The translations under genes and the position numbers were made by a program. Shown one piece after another: positions 34,271 to 43,449 of a DNA stretch of 64,000 nt (positions are counted from its first letter, which is position 1; each line of letters opens with the position of its first letter). Under the pieces are notes generated by a model, which was not told the DNA's origin, searched no databases, and saw nothing but the letters and a program-made list of their open reading frames with translations. This DNA comes from Bradyrhizobium sp. LMTR 3 (lineage in GTDB: Bacteria; Pseudomonadota; Alphaproteobacteria; Rhizobiales; Xanthobacteraceae): contig NZ_MAXC01000001.1 of the NCBI RefSeq assembly GCF_001693485.1, forward strand, positions 1-64,000, in the 5' to 3' direction.

Positions 34271-34678
34271 ATGATGTTCCTTGGGATGCTATACCGAATG
34301 GTCGGAATGGCGGTCGTCCTGGCCGTGCTTTCGTTCGTTCCGTCTGCAGCCAAGGCCCATTCGGGTCATCAACATCATGCCGCGCATCACGCGGGTGTCG
34401 CATCCATTGCGACGGCAAGCACCCATCACCAGGCCACTCTCTCCGCCGCGGCGGAGGCGAAGCTGGACCAGGATGGAGATCAAGCGTCCCCCGAAAGATC
34501 CTGTATGGGCGGATGCTGCTCCTCGGCCTTCGGCTCGTGTTGCCCTTCGGGACTTCCCAGCGCCTCGCTGCTGATTCCATATCTGCAGAGTGTCTCGCGC
34601 TTAAGTTTTCCGCCGTCGCAAGCGGGGGTACGCCGCCCCCCGGAATCTTTCGAGCGTCCTCCCAGAACGTCCCTCTGA
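34271..34678 (+). CDS. His- and Cys-rich exported protein at the head of the metal efflux locus
   Basis: 135 aa. A signal peptide (MVGMAVVLAVLSFVPSAAKA) precedes HSGHQHHAAHHAGVAS and a later HHQ, then SCMGGCCSSAFGSCCPSG with five Cys in a short run. This composition suggests a periplasmic metal-binding or metal-sensing accessory. No named family recognised. It lies 70 nt upstream of the RND adaptor gene and is likely in the same operon. Confidence 0.72.
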   Translation: MMFLGMLYRMVGMAVVLAVLSFVPSAAKAHSGHQHHAAHHAGVASIATASTHHQATLSAAAEAKLDQDGDQASPERSCMGGCCSSAFGSCCPSGLPSASLLIPYLQSVSRLSFPPSQAGVRRPPESFERPPRTSL

Positions 34679-34748
34679 GTGCTGAATCCGCGTGAGCGCG
34701 CCCGCGTGGCGCTTCGCGCGGCACGAATCTCGAGTGAGGACGACTGCC

Positions 34749-36407
34749 ATGTTTCGAAAGTTTCGGCGCATCTCGTGCGCCATCGCCTTTGCCGTTGTTG
34801 CGACCTCCGCGACGCTGACGGTTGCACCGGCCCATGAAGGCCATGACCACGCCGATGAACCGCCGCCGAGCATCAGCGCGGCGCCACGCGGCGAAGCCGC
34901 CTCCGCAGACTTTGAGCTGGTTGCGGTCGCGCGCGGCGACGCCATCGATATCTATGTCGACCGTTTCGCGACCAACGAGCCGGTCACCGGCGCCAGCCTG
35001 GTCGTTGAGACACCTGCCGGGCCTGCCACGCCGAGCGAGCAGCCGGATGGCGCCTATCGGCTGGCGGCGCCCTGGCTCGCCAAGGGCGGCCGAACCGATC
35101 TTGTCGTTTCGATCACGGCCAGGGACCTGACCGACATCCTGCCGGTAAGCATTGAAACGCCACCACCGCAGACATCGGCATCGCCGGTTGCGCAGGCGGG
35201 ATTGTCAGCCGACCTGCGCACGGTTCTGCTCATCGGTGGCGGATTTGTTGCGGGCCTTCTTGTCGCGGCGGTTGCCCTGCGCCGCCGCCGCGCGGCCATT
35301 GTCGCCCTGGCGTGCATGGCATTTGCCGGCGGCGTGGAGCAAGGCCGGGCGCATGAAGGCCACGGTCACGAGGAGGAAAAAGGGCAGGTCGCGATCAGGG
35401 CAAATTCGGAGGAACGTGCCCAACGCCTTTCGGATGGCACGGTGTTCGTTCCGAAGTCCGTCCAGCGCATTTTTGCCCTGCGCTCGCTGGTGACGGAGAA
35501 GGCGCGTCATCCCAAGGTCGCCGAGCTTCCCGGCCGTATCATTCCGGACCCCGCCGCCAGCGGTTACGTGCAGTCTTCCGTCGGTGGCCGGTTGTCGGCG
35601 TCGACGGGCGGTTTTCCCCGGCTCGGCACCCGCGTGAAGCAGGGGGATATTCTGGGTTACGTCACGCCGCCTTTGCAGGCCATCGATCTGTCCGACATGC
35701 GCCAGCGGCAGGGGGAACTGGATCAGCAAATCTCGATCGTCGAGCGGCGCGTGGCGCGCTACGAGCAGCTCGCGGCGGGCGGGGCCGTGTCCCGCACACA
35801 GCTCGAAGAGGCCCGCCTTGAACTCGAAGGCTTGCGCGACCGCCGCGCCTCGATCGAGAAGGCCCGTCGCGAACCCGAGGCGCTCGTCGCTCCGGTGGCC
35901 GGCGTGATCGCGGAAGGCACTGCGGTCGCCGGACAGATCGTGCAGCCGAGTTCGATCGTCTTCAACATCGTCGATCCGTCGCGCCTGTGGGTCGAAGCAT
36001 TGAGCTTTGAGACCATCGAAGGCGCAACGAGCGCGCGCGCCACGACCTATTCGGGCAGGAGCCTCGAGCTGGAATATCGCGGCGCCGGCTTTGCCGACCG
36101 CAGCCAGTCGGTACCGGTGCATTTTTCCATCGTCGGCGATACCGGCGGCCTGAGGGCAGGGCAGTTCCTGACGGTTCTCGTTCCGACGCGGGAAGAGAAA
36201 GAAGGAATCGCGGTCCCGCGCACCAGCCTTGTCCGCGGCTCGAACGGCCAGGACTTCGTCTATGAGCACATCGGGCCCGAGCGGTTCGCGCCGAGGAGCG
36301 TGCGCGCGGAGCCGCTCGACGGCGAGAACGTGCTGATCATGTCGGGCGTCGCCGCCGGCAAGCGAATCGTCTCGCAAGGAGCCGAGCTCCTTGAACACGT
36401 ACGCTGA
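34749..36407 (+). CDS. RND efflux periplasmic adaptor with fused N-terminal domain (CzcB-like)
   Basis: 552 aa from the ATG at 34749, much longer than the usual 350-400 aa. Residues 1-28 are a signal peptide ending APAHEGHDHADE. A small beta domain (about 55-135) follows. Residues 156-197 are two hydrophobic segments with RRRRAA between them, ending at a second HEGHGHEEE at 202-210. The membrane-fusion domain starts near 235 (TVFVPKSVQRIFALRS), with the lipoyl half-motif GYVQSSVGGRLSASTGGFPRLGTRVKQGD, a coiled-coil hairpin and APVAGVIAEGTAVAGQIV. It would join the inner-membrane pump to an outer-membrane channel that is not encoded here. Confidence 0.9.
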   Translation: MFRKFRRISCAIAFAVVATSATLTVAPAHEGHDHADEPPPSISAAPRGEAASADFELVAVARGDAIDIYVDRFATNEPVTGASLVVETPAGPATPSEQPDGAYRLAAPWLAKGGRTDLVVSITARDLTDILPVSIETPPPQTSASPVAQAGLSADLRTVLLIGGGFVAGLLVAAVALRRRRAAIVALACMAFAGGVEQGRAHEGHGHEEEKGQVAIRANSEERAQRLSDGTVFVPKSVQRIFALRSLVTEKARHPKVAELPGRIIPDPAASGYVQSSVGGRLSASTGGFPRLGTRVKQGDILGYVTPPLQAIDLSDMRQRQGELDQQISIVERRVARYEQLAAGGAVSRTQLEEARLELEGLRDRRASIEKARREPEALVAPVAGVIAEGTAVAGQIVQPSSIVFNIVDPSRLWVEALSFETIEGATSARATTYSGRSLELEYRGAGFADRSQSVPVHFSIVGDTGGLRAGQFLTVLVPTREEKEGIAVPRTSLVRGSNGQDFVYEHIGPERFAPRSVRAEPLDGENVLIMSGVAAGKRIVSQGAELLEHVR

Positions 36408-36421
36408 AGGGAGGCGTCTCG

Positions 36422-39400
36422 ATGTTTTCGCTTCTCGTCAGCGCCTCGCTCCGCAACCGGCTTTTCGTGCTCGCCTTGGCCGGCCTGCTCGTTGTTCTCG
36501 GCGCCTACACCGCCCGACAACTCCCCGTGGACGTATTTCCTGATCTTAACCGCCCGACGGTCACGATCATGACGGAGTCCGAAGGCTACGCGCCGCCCGA
36601 GGTCGAGCAGCTCATCACATTCCCGATCGAAACCCAGATGAACGGTGTTCCCGGCGTCAGCCGTGTTCGTTCGGTTTCGGGGATCGGGCTTTCGATCGTC
36701 TATGTCGAGTTCGACTGGGGAACGGATATCTATCGCAACCGGCAGCTCGTGGCCGAGCGTCTGGCCCGGGTTCAAAGCCAGCTTCCCCTCAATGTCACCT
36801 CGCAGATCGCCCCGATCAGCTCGATCATGGGGCAGATCCTTCTCGTGGCCGTGACCTCGAATACGGCATCGCCCATGGAAGTGCGCGAGGTCGCCGACTT
36901 CACGATCCGTCCGCGCCTGCTCGCCATCCCCGGCGTTGCACAGGTGATCCCGATCGGTGGCGAAGTCAGGCAATACCGGATTGCGCCGCAGCCTTCCGCG
37001 TTGCGAGCGCTTTCGGTGAGCTATGAGCAGCTTGAGCTTGCGCTCGCCCAATTCGGAACCAATACCGGCGGCGGCTTCACCGACCAGAACACCCGCGAGT
37101 ACCTGATCCGGAATATCGGACGTACGACAAGCCTGGAGGATCTGCGTAGCATCGTCGTGGCCACCATCGACGGCAGACCGGTCTACATGCGTCAGGTCGC
37201 GGATGTCGACTTCGCGCCCAAGATAAAGCGCGGCGATGCCGGCTATATGAGCAAGCCCGCCGTCATTGTCTCGGTTGAAAAGCAACCCGGCGTCGATACG
37301 GTGCGGTTGACGGGGCAGATCGAGCAGGCGCTTTCCGAACTCGCGCCGTCGCTTCCGCTCGGAATCAAGGCCGACGAGGTGGTCTTTCGCCAGGCGGACT
37401 TCATCGAGAATTCGCTGCACAATGTCGGCCGGGTTCTGATTGAGGCGGCCATCGTCGTCTCGGTGATCCTGTTCGCATTCCTTCTCAATTGGCGCACCAC
37501 GGCCATCTCGCTCACGGCCATCCCCGTATCGATCCTGACCACGGCGATCATTTTCAAGCTGCTCGGTCTGTCGATCAATACGATGACGCTCGGCGGGCTT
37601 GCGATTGCCATCGGCGAGCTTGTCGATGATGCGGTGGTCGATGTCGAAAACATCTTTCGGCGGCTGCGCGAAAACAGGGAGCAGGGCAATCCGCGGAGCG
37701 TGTTCGACGTCGTCGTTGCCGCCTCCAGCGAGGTCCGTTCCGGCATCGTTTATGCGACGACGATCATCGTGCTGGTGTTCGTGCCGCTGTTCGCGCTCTC
37801 CGGCGTCGAAGGGCGCCTGTTCGCCCCGCTCGGCCAGGCCTACATCATTTCCATTCTCGCAAGCCTTGTGGTCTCGATCACGCTCACGCCGGTCATGGCC
37901 TATTACCTGCTGCCGAGTGCAAAACGCATGGCGGAGGGCGAAGGCTGGCTGGTGCGACGGCTCAAGCGCATCAACCGCGCCGCGCTTGATGCGGCCTTCG
38001 TCCGCGGGAAGCTTCTGCTGGCGCTGACCTTGATCGCGGTGGCAGCGGCGGGGTGGGGCGCATTCCAGCTCAAGCGCGCCTTTCTGCCGGCATTCAACGA
38101 AGGCACGTTCACCATCAACCTCGCCTTCAATCCCGGCGTTTCGCTGGCAGAATCGAACCGCGTCGGCGCGATCGCCGAACGGCTGCTGCTGGACGTCCCG
38201 GAGGTGATCAGCGTGGGCCGGAGGACCGGTCGGGCCGAGTTGGACGAGCATGCGGAAGGCGTGCATTCCTCCGACCTCGAGGTCGCGTTGAAGCATTCGG
38301 ATCGTGCGAAGGCGGACGTCGTTGCCGACATACGTTCGCGCCTCGCCGTCCTTCCGCTATCCGCCAATGTCGGACAGCCGATCTCGCATCGGCTCGATCA
38401 CCTGCTCTCCGGCGTCCGGGCGGAGATCGCCTTGAAAGTGTTCGGCGAGGATCTCGACACCCTTCGCGGTACCGCCGAGGAAATCCGGAGCCGGATCGCC
38501 GGTCTGCCCGGCATCAAGGACCTCCAGGTCGAAAAGCAGGTGCGAATTCCCCAGCTTGAAATCCGCGTCAACTATACCCGCGCTGCGCTTTACGGGGTTC
38601 AGCCAGGCGCAGTCGTCGAGCAATTGTCGCGGTTGTCAAGCGGCCGCGTGATATCGCGCGTCGTCGATGGCTATCGCCGCTTCGATGTTGTCATGCGCCT
38701 GCCGGACCGTCTGCGAACCACGGAAAAGCTCGGCGATCTCCTGATCAAGACGCCGACCGGATGGATACCGGCGCGGCAGATCGCCGATATCACGGAGACC
38801 GACGGACCTAATCAGATTTTGCGGGAAAACGGACGGCGGCGCATCGTCATCCTCGCAAATTCCGACGCCACGACCGACATGGCCAAGCTGGTCGAAGGAA
38901 TTCGCGGCGAGCTGCAAGCGGCGAAACTGCCACCGGGCGTGACCGCAAGCCTCGAGGGAACCTTCCAGGCGCAGGAAGAAGCGAGCCGGACCATCGGCAT
39001 TCTCGCGCTCATCTCGCTCTCGCTGATCTTCGCAATCCTGTACAGCCGCTATCGGTCCGCGGTGCTGGCGCTGATCATCATGGGCGGCATTCCGCTCGCC
39101 ATGATCGGATCGGTTGCCGCGCTGGCCATCACGGATCAGCCGCTCTCGGTTGCGAGCCTGGTCGGCTTTGTCACGCTCACCGGCATCGCCGCGCGCAACG
39201 GTATCCTCAAGATCAGCCACTATATCAATCTGGCGCTGCATGAGGGCATGGCGTTCGGGAAGGAGCTGGTCGTCCGGGGAAGTCTCGAACGGATGACGCC
39301 GGTCTTGATGACGGCGCTGTCGGCGGGAGTAGCGCTGGTGCCGCTCCTGATCGGCGCCGATGAATCGGGCAAGGAGATTCTTCATCCTGTTGCAGTGACG

Positions 39401-39550
39401 ATCTTCGGCGGCCTCGTCAGTGCGACACTGCTCGATACCGTCGTGACGCCGGTGCTGTTCCTGTGGTTCGGGAAAAAACCGCTTGCGCGTTTGTTGCAGC
39501 GGCAGGCCGACGAGACGGGCAAACGAATCGCTCCGGCTCACTCCTACTGA
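36422..39550 (+). CDS. Heavy-metal RND efflux pump (CzcA/CusA family)
   Basis: 1042 aa, start 14 nt after the adaptor stop. Typical HME-RND topology: one N-terminal helix, periplasmic loop, six helices, loop, five helices. The substrate-related motif in helix 4 reads GGLAIAIGELVDDAVVDVENIFRR (residues 391-414) with D402, D403, D407 and E409. It differs from the CzcA (Zn/Co/Cd) and CusA (Cu/Ag) forms, so the ion cannot be named. Proton-driven export of a divalent or monovalent metal. No two-component regulator or outer-membrane factor adjoins it. Confidence 0.94.
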   Translation: MFSLLVSASLRNRLFVLALAGLLVVLGAYTARQLPVDVFPDLNRPTVTIMTESEGYAPPEVEQLITFPIETQMNGVPGVSRVRSVSGIGLSIVYVEFDWGTDIYRNRQLVAERLARVQSQLPLNVTSQIAPISSIMGQILLVAVTSNTASPMEVREVADFTIRPRLLAIPGVAQVIPIGGEVRQYRIAPQPSALRALSVSYEQLELALAQFGTNTGGGFTDQNTREYLIRNIGRTTSLEDLRSIVVATIDGRPVYMRQVADVDFAPKIKRGDAGYMSKPAVIVSVEKQPGVDTVRLTGQIEQALSELAPSLPLGIKADEVVFRQADFIENSLHNVGRVLIEAAIVVSVILFAFLLNWRTTAISLTAIPVSILTTAIIFKLLGLSINTMTLGGLAIAIGELVDDAVVDVENIFRRLRENREQGNPRSVFDVVVAASSEVRSGIVYATTIIVLVFVPLFALSGVEGRLFAPLGQAYIISILASLVVSITLTPVMAYYLLPSAKRMAEGEGWLVRRLKRINRAALDAAFVRGKLLLALTLIAVAAAGWGAFQLKRAFLPAFNEGTFTINLAFNPGVSLAESNRVGAIAERLLLDVPEVISVGRRTGRAELDEHAEGVHSSDLEVALKHSDRAKADVVADIRSRLAVLPLSANVGQPISHRLDHLLSGVRAEIALKVFGEDLDTLRGTAEEIRSRIAGLPGIKDLQVEKQVRIPQLEIRVNYTRAALYGVQPGAVVEQLSRLSSGRVISRVVDGYRRFDVVMRLPDRLRTTEKLGDLLIKTPTGWIPARQIADITETDGPNQILRENGRRRIVILANSDATTDMAKLVEGIRGELQAAKLPPGVTASLEGTFQAQEEASRTIGILALISLSLIFAILYSRYRSAVLALIIMGGIPLAMIGSVAALAITDQPLSVASLVGFVTLTGIAARNGILKISHYINLALHEGMAFGKELVVRGSLERMTPVLMTALSAGVALVPLLIGADESGKEILHPVAVTIFGGLVSATLLDTVVTPVLFLWFGKKPLARLLQRQADETGKRIAPAHSY

Positions 39551-39576
39551 TGCAACGCGGAAAAGGAAGAATTCAC

Positions 39577-39951
39577 ATGAGACACACAGGCATTGTCGTT
39601 CGCGTTGCGCTTCTGGCGGCCTTGATCGCCTCGCCAGCCGCGGCTCACTCATCGAAGGGGCCGCATGGCGGGCGGCTTGCTGAAGCAAAACCTTATCACG
39701 CCGAACTCGTGACCAAGGACGACACCATTGAAATCTTCATCAGCGACGCCGACGAAAAGCCGATGAATGCCGCCGGCTTCAAAGGCGTCGCCATCTTTCA
39801 GGTTGGCGGCAAGGTGGAACGGATCGAACTGCGGCCGGGCGAGTCGGGCGCGCTTGCCGGAAAGGCCGGTTCGCCAATTCCTGAAACCGTCAAGGGCGCG
39901 GTTCAACTCACCGGGCCGAACGGAAAGACGACGAACGCGCGTTTCGACTAA
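39577..39951 (+). CDS. Small periplasmic protein of the metal efflux operon
   Basis: 124 aa from the ATG at 39577, with AAAAGGAAGA upstream. Signal peptide MRHTGIVVRVALLAALIASPAAA, then HSSKGPHGGRLAEAKPYHAELVTKDDTIEIFISDADEKPM. The GPHGG and AELV stretch resembles the N-terminal beta domain found in some CzcB-like adaptors, so it may be a free metal-binding version of that domain. Cotranscribed with the pump by spacing (26 nt). Confidence 0.78.
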   Translation: MRHTGIVVRVALLAALIASPAAAHSSKGPHGGRLAEAKPYHAELVTKDDTIEIFISDADEKPMNAAGFKGVAIFQVGGKVERIELRPGESGALAGKAGSPIPETVKGAVQLTGPNGKTTNARFD

Positions 39952-39980
39952 CTAACAGCGTAGTGGGAGGAAGAGGTAAT

Positions 39981-40082
39981 ATGGCTGCCCTGATTTGTGG
40001 GCGGCCACCCTCGCTTGGCGCCGACCGACCTCAAAGCTGCGATCCGCGTGACCTCGCTGCAAAGGAAAACTCGGCAATGTGA
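39981..40082 (+). CDS. Possible short ORF with strong ribosome-binding site
   Basis: 33 codons, ATG at 39981, preceded by GGGAGGAAGAGG 5-15 nt away. Peptide MAALICGRPPSLGADRP and a short polar tail is not recognised. The good ribosome site in the gap between the metal operon and the HiPIP gene suggests a translated leader or micro-protein. Weakly supported. Confidence 0.3.
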   Translation: MAALICGRPPSLGADRPQSCDPRDLAAKENSAM

Positions 40083-40162
40083 GGAACAACGCGTCCCTCG
40101 GTAAATTGTTTTGATCGTTTGGGAGACCGCGAATGGTCCCTCCACAACCCTGGAGGACACCC

Positions 40163-40540
40163 ATGAGCGAGCATTCGAAAAAGGAATCCATTTCGCGTCG
40201 CAATTTTATTGAAAAAGCCCTCTGTGGAGCGGCACTTGCCGGGACGGCGCTGCCGGCATGGGCGGCGCCGCCGATTACGCCTCTGCCATTGGGTGACGGG
40301 CTGCTGCACGAGATACGCGGCCGGCGAAAAGTCAGCAAAGCATCGGCCCAGTATCGCGATAGTCCAAATGGATCTCAGCGCTGCGGCGGCTGCGTCAATT
40401 TCCGCGGAGGGACCTGCGCGATCGTCGAGGGACCCATCAGCGCCAACGGCTGGTGTCGCCACTACCGAGCCGCTGGTAGAGGCCGAGCGCCCGGAGCACC
40501 CGGCGGCGGAGGTGCGCGTGGGGGTGGAGGCAGTTACTAG
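40163..40540 (+). CDS. High-potential iron-sulfur protein (HiPIP), Tat-exported
   Basis: 125 aa from the ATG at 40163, 5 nt after TGGAGGA. Leader ESISRRNFIEKALCGAALAGTALPAWA is a Tat signal. The mature part has AQYRDSPNGSQRCGGCVNF, GGTCAIVEGPISANGWCRHY, giving cysteines 74, 77, 85 and 98, the four [4Fe-4S] ligands of HiPIPs. A Gly-rich tail follows. HiPIPs are soluble periplasmic electron carriers with high potential. Neighbours are the metal efflux operon and a quinoprotein-like dehydrogenase. Confidence 0.88.
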   Translation: MSEHSKKESISRRNFIEKALCGAALAGTALPAWAAPPITPLPLGDGLLHEIRGRRKVSKASAQYRDSPNGSQRCGGCVNFRGGTCAIVEGPISANGWCRHYRAAGRGRAPGAPGGGGARGGGGSY

Positions 40541-40709
40541 AACTGCCCCCAAACACGAGAGCGGCACCGTAGGCGGTGTCTGCGCAGACAGAGGTGTGCC
40601 GCGACCATGGCGGCGTAGCAATGGATGTCTGGGCGGCAGCAAGACGATTAGGACAGACCACTGATCGGCCTGAAGAAAAGCCTGACTCGACTTCAATGGG
40701 AGGCTCACA

Positions 40710-42116
40710 ATGAAAATCCCTTCTTCCCGCCTCGTGACCCTCACGGCAGCTCTCGTTGCGATTGGCGTTGCGCTTGCACCAGCCTGGGCTCAGCGTAAAA
40801 ACGCGCCCGCCGCTCAGCCCACGGCAGAAAAGCCGGCGGACCCGGCGCTGTTGCCTGACCAGGAACTTGGACGCCGGTTTACGGTCAAGGCGGAGGACCT
40901 GCCGTCCCCGAAGACCGGTCCGATCGTCAGCAGCCGCTCCCTTGTCATTCCCCATCAGGGCCAAACGCCCCGCGTCCCTGAAGGCTTCATCACGACAGCT
41001 TTCATGACCGGCCTTGAGCATCCGAGGCGTCTGCTTGTGCTGCCGAACGGCGACGTGCTCGTGGCCGAACAGAAGGCGGGCCATCTCACATTGCTGCGCG
41101 ATGAGGACGGGGACGGCAAGGCCGACTGGATTCAGCGCCACGCAGAGGGATTAAACCAACCTTACGGACTCGCTTGGCGGGACGATCACGTCCTGGTCGC
41201 GGATCAGGATGGGATATGGAAGGTACCGCACCGGCTTGGCGCATTGCGTGCAGGCCGTGGTGGCGAGCAGCCGAAGGCTGCCGATGTGCCGCCGGATCAG
41301 CGTAAACCGTCGCCCGCCATGGTTGGCGAGGAAATGATCACCAGGAAGGGCGTGTTCGGCATTGTTCAAGGCCATGCTAACCGACACCTCGCGATTGCCC
41401 CCAAGACTGGCGAACTGTTCGTCGCCGTCGGCTCGTCCGGCAACATCGGTGTTGAACCGGAAGTCAAGGCGACGATCCAGCGCTTCGATCCCAACGGCAC
41501 GAACCAGGTCACGTTCGCTTCGGGATTGCGCAATCCGACGGCGCTCGCCTTCGAACCCGGAACGGGCGATCTCTATGCGGTGGTTCAGGAGCGCGACGGT
41601 CTCGGCGACCGGCTTCCGCCCGATTATCTGACGCGTGTCGAGAAGGGCGCCTTCTACGGCTGGCCTTACGCATATATCGGTCAGCACCCGCAGCCCGGTT
41701 TCGCCAATTTGAAACCAGACAAGGTCAAGGCTTCAATCAAGCCCGACCTTCTGTTCGAAGCGCATTCCTCGGCGATGGATCTGGTGTTTTACGAAGGCGA
41801 ACAGTTTCCGCCCGAATTCCGCGGCGGTGCCTTTGTTGCCCTCAAAGGGTCGTGGAATCGATCCGAACCAACCGGTTACAAGATCGTGTTCGTGCCGTTC
41901 AAGGATGGCCGTCCGCAAGGCTGGTACCAGAATTTCACCGTCGGCTTCTGGGTCTCCGGCAAGCACCGGGCGGAGATCTGGGGCCGACCTGCCGCGCTTG
42001 CGATTGCCAAGGACGGGTCGTTGCTCGTTGCCGACGATACCGGCGGCACCGTCTGGCGCATTGCTTACACAGGGCCTCAGAACCGTACGGGCAAGCCCGA
42101 TGAGGTGCCACGCTAG
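40710..42116 (+). CDS. Sorbosone dehydrogenase-like (PQQ-type) periplasmic protein
   Basis: 468 aa. Signal peptide MKIPSSRLVTLTAALVAIGVALAPAWA, then a six-bladed propeller of the glucose/sorbosone dehydrogenase family: TTAFMTGLEHPRRLLVLPNGDVLVAEQKAG, GLNQPYGLAW, GSSGNIG, ASGLRNPTALAFEPGTGDLYAVVQERDGLGD and GKHRAEIWGRPAALAIAKDGSLLVADDTGGTVWRI. Enzymes of this group use PQQ to oxidise sugars or aldehydes in the periplasm. No cytochrome partner is encoded next to it; the HiPIP at 40163 may take that part. Substrate unknown. Confidence 0.88.
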   Translation: MKIPSSRLVTLTAALVAIGVALAPAWAQRKNAPAAQPTAEKPADPALLPDQELGRRFTVKAEDLPSPKTGPIVSSRSLVIPHQGQTPRVPEGFITTAFMTGLEHPRRLLVLPNGDVLVAEQKAGHLTLLRDEDGDGKADWIQRHAEGLNQPYGLAWRDDHVLVADQDGIWKVPHRLGALRAGRGGEQPKAADVPPDQRKPSPAMVGEEMITRKGVFGIVQGHANRHLAIAPKTGELFVAVGSSGNIGVEPEVKATIQRFDPNGTNQVTFASGLRNPTALAFEPGTGDLYAVVQERDGLGDRLPPDYLTRVEKGAFYGWPYAYIGQHPQPGFANLKPDKVKASIKPDLLFEAHSSAMDLVFYEGEQFPPEFRGGAFVALKGSWNRSEPTGYKIVFVPFKDGRPQGWYQNFTVGFWVSGKHRAEIWGRPAALAIAKDGSLLVADDTGGTVWRIAYTGPQNRTGKPDEVPR

Positions 42117-42199
42117 CTTGAATGCCCGTCCGAACAGCCAGCGTGGCGGATGCCGGCACGATCACAACCTGGATTCATGCGGCAGAGTGCGTATTGCAG

Positions 42200-43093
42200 T
42201 CAGGTGCTCCTGAGCTCTCCGTTCATTCCGTTGGGATAGAACCCGCCCTTGCTGACGCCCGCCTTGTCGGTCAGATAGACGATGCGCAGAACCTCTTGCG
42301 GCGTACGCGTGAACGCAATCGCGTCGCGGGTTGAGGGCACGAAGTTGGCTTTGCCGTCGACCCTGATCCCCTCGTCTTCTTTTTCGGGTGTGCCGTCAAT
42401 CTTGTCCCGTGCATCCGAGATTGCGTTGGCGGCGTCCCATGCCTTCTCGCCCATCATGTAGAGCTGGGAGCGCGCCATTCCCATGTGGTAGGCCTCAACA
42501 GCAAGAATTCCGGCCGCTGCCTCCACGAATTCCTTCTTCTTGAGCAGAGGAGCCGCGCCCGCATAGGCGGTCACGCCGACGTCTTCGAACAGCATGCCGC
42601 CGAGCAGCACCGACATGTCATCGGCAAAGGGATCGAAATCGGCTGGCAATCCGGCAGCCTCAGCAGCAGCCTTGAAGCCGGCGTCGAAGTCGATCGCAGG
42701 TCTTGAAATGGCGCTTCGGCCAAGCGTCTTGCGATAGAAGCGGACGTGGGCCAGTTCGTTCTCCGCCGTCTCTTCAATGAATTCGCGGATCGCTTTCTCT
42801 TTGAATTGCGCCTCGTGGCCGCCCACGACCCTGCCGGCATCCATACCGGCATCGGTATCGCTGATGCCTTTGCCGGTCGTTGCACGCAGATAGAACTCGG
42901 CTTCCATATATTCGAGGTTCAGCGCGAAGGTGAAAATGTCCTCGTCGTCGATCGCTGCTCCCTTCTTGCCGATCCCAACGCCCGTGGTCTCGCGCTTCTG
43001 CTGGGCATAGGCAGGTGGAATAAGCAGTCCCGCGAGTCCTGCGACGGATAGGCCGGCGATCGATTGCCGGCGGGAAATGCGCAATGCATTCAT
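42200..43093 (-). CDS. Tat-exported ferritin-like domain protein
   Basis: 297 aa. Leader MNALRISRRQSIAGLSVAGLAGLLIPPAYAQ is a Tat signal. The Ferritin_2-like helical bundle contains IFTFALNLEYMEAEFYLRATTG, KAIREFIEETAENELAHVRFYRKTLG, GMLFEDVGVTAYAGAAPLL and AAGILAVEAYHMGMARSQLY, with Glu and His spaced as in di-iron or desiccation-related members. It converges with the sorbosone dehydrogenase-like gene. GGAGGAGG lies before the start. An exact EcfG promoter 108 nt upstream places it in the general stress response. Confidence 0.9.
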   Translation of the reverse strand: MNALRISRRQSIAGLSVAGLAGLLIPPAYAQQKRETTGVGIGKKGAAIDDEDIFTFALNLEYMEAEFYLRATTGKGISDTDAGMDAGRVVGGHEAQFKEKAIREFIEETAENELAHVRFYRKTLGRSAISRPAIDFDAGFKAAAEAAGLPADFDPFADDMSVLLGGMLFEDVGVTAYAGAAPLLKKKEFVEAAAGILAVEAYHMGMARSQLYMMGEKAWDAANAISDARDKIDGTPEKEDEGIRVDGKANFVPSTRDAIAFTRTPQEVLRIVYLTDKAGVSKGGFYPNGMNGELRST

Positions 43094-43200
43094 GGCGTAA
43101 CCTCCTCCGTTCTGGATTGAGGGGCCGCGCCACTCACTGTTCAGCGCTATTGAGGGCGCTCATGGCGCGACCTCGGTACCAGCTAGTGCTGGCGCGGTAC

Positions 43201-43225
43201 AACGTTAGGCCGCAGGTCACGTTCC
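43201..43225 (-). promoter_or_regulatory. EcfG (general stress) promoter of the ferritin-like gene
   Basis: On the minus strand GGAAC (43225-43221), 16 nt, CGTT (43204-43201), the exact EcfG consensus with allowed spacing. It points at the ferritin-like gene whose ATG is at 43093, giving a leader of about 100 nt. Confidence 0.65.
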
Positions 43226-43449
43226 AAGCGAACTCGAAACCAGGCAGGCACGACGTCGTGAGGCCGCTGAGCCATGCTTGGCCTGTGCATGCAAGAGTGG
43301 ACAAAGGCGCGAATGTGCCGTGGGCAAATCACTTCGGATTTTCAGAAATGGTGTCAAGCCCGAGAATCAAAAATATTTCGCTTAACGTGCGGGCCAAATC
43401 ACCGGCATAACTCCGCCCGTCTCACCCATTGAGGGGCGCTCGCGATCGT

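Noticed and set aside
36260..38296. 678-codon open frame antisense to the RND pump
   Set aside because: His/Arg/Asp-rich composition typical of the opposite strand of a high-GC gene, no domain, no ribosome site; the + strand frame is an unmistakable RND pump.
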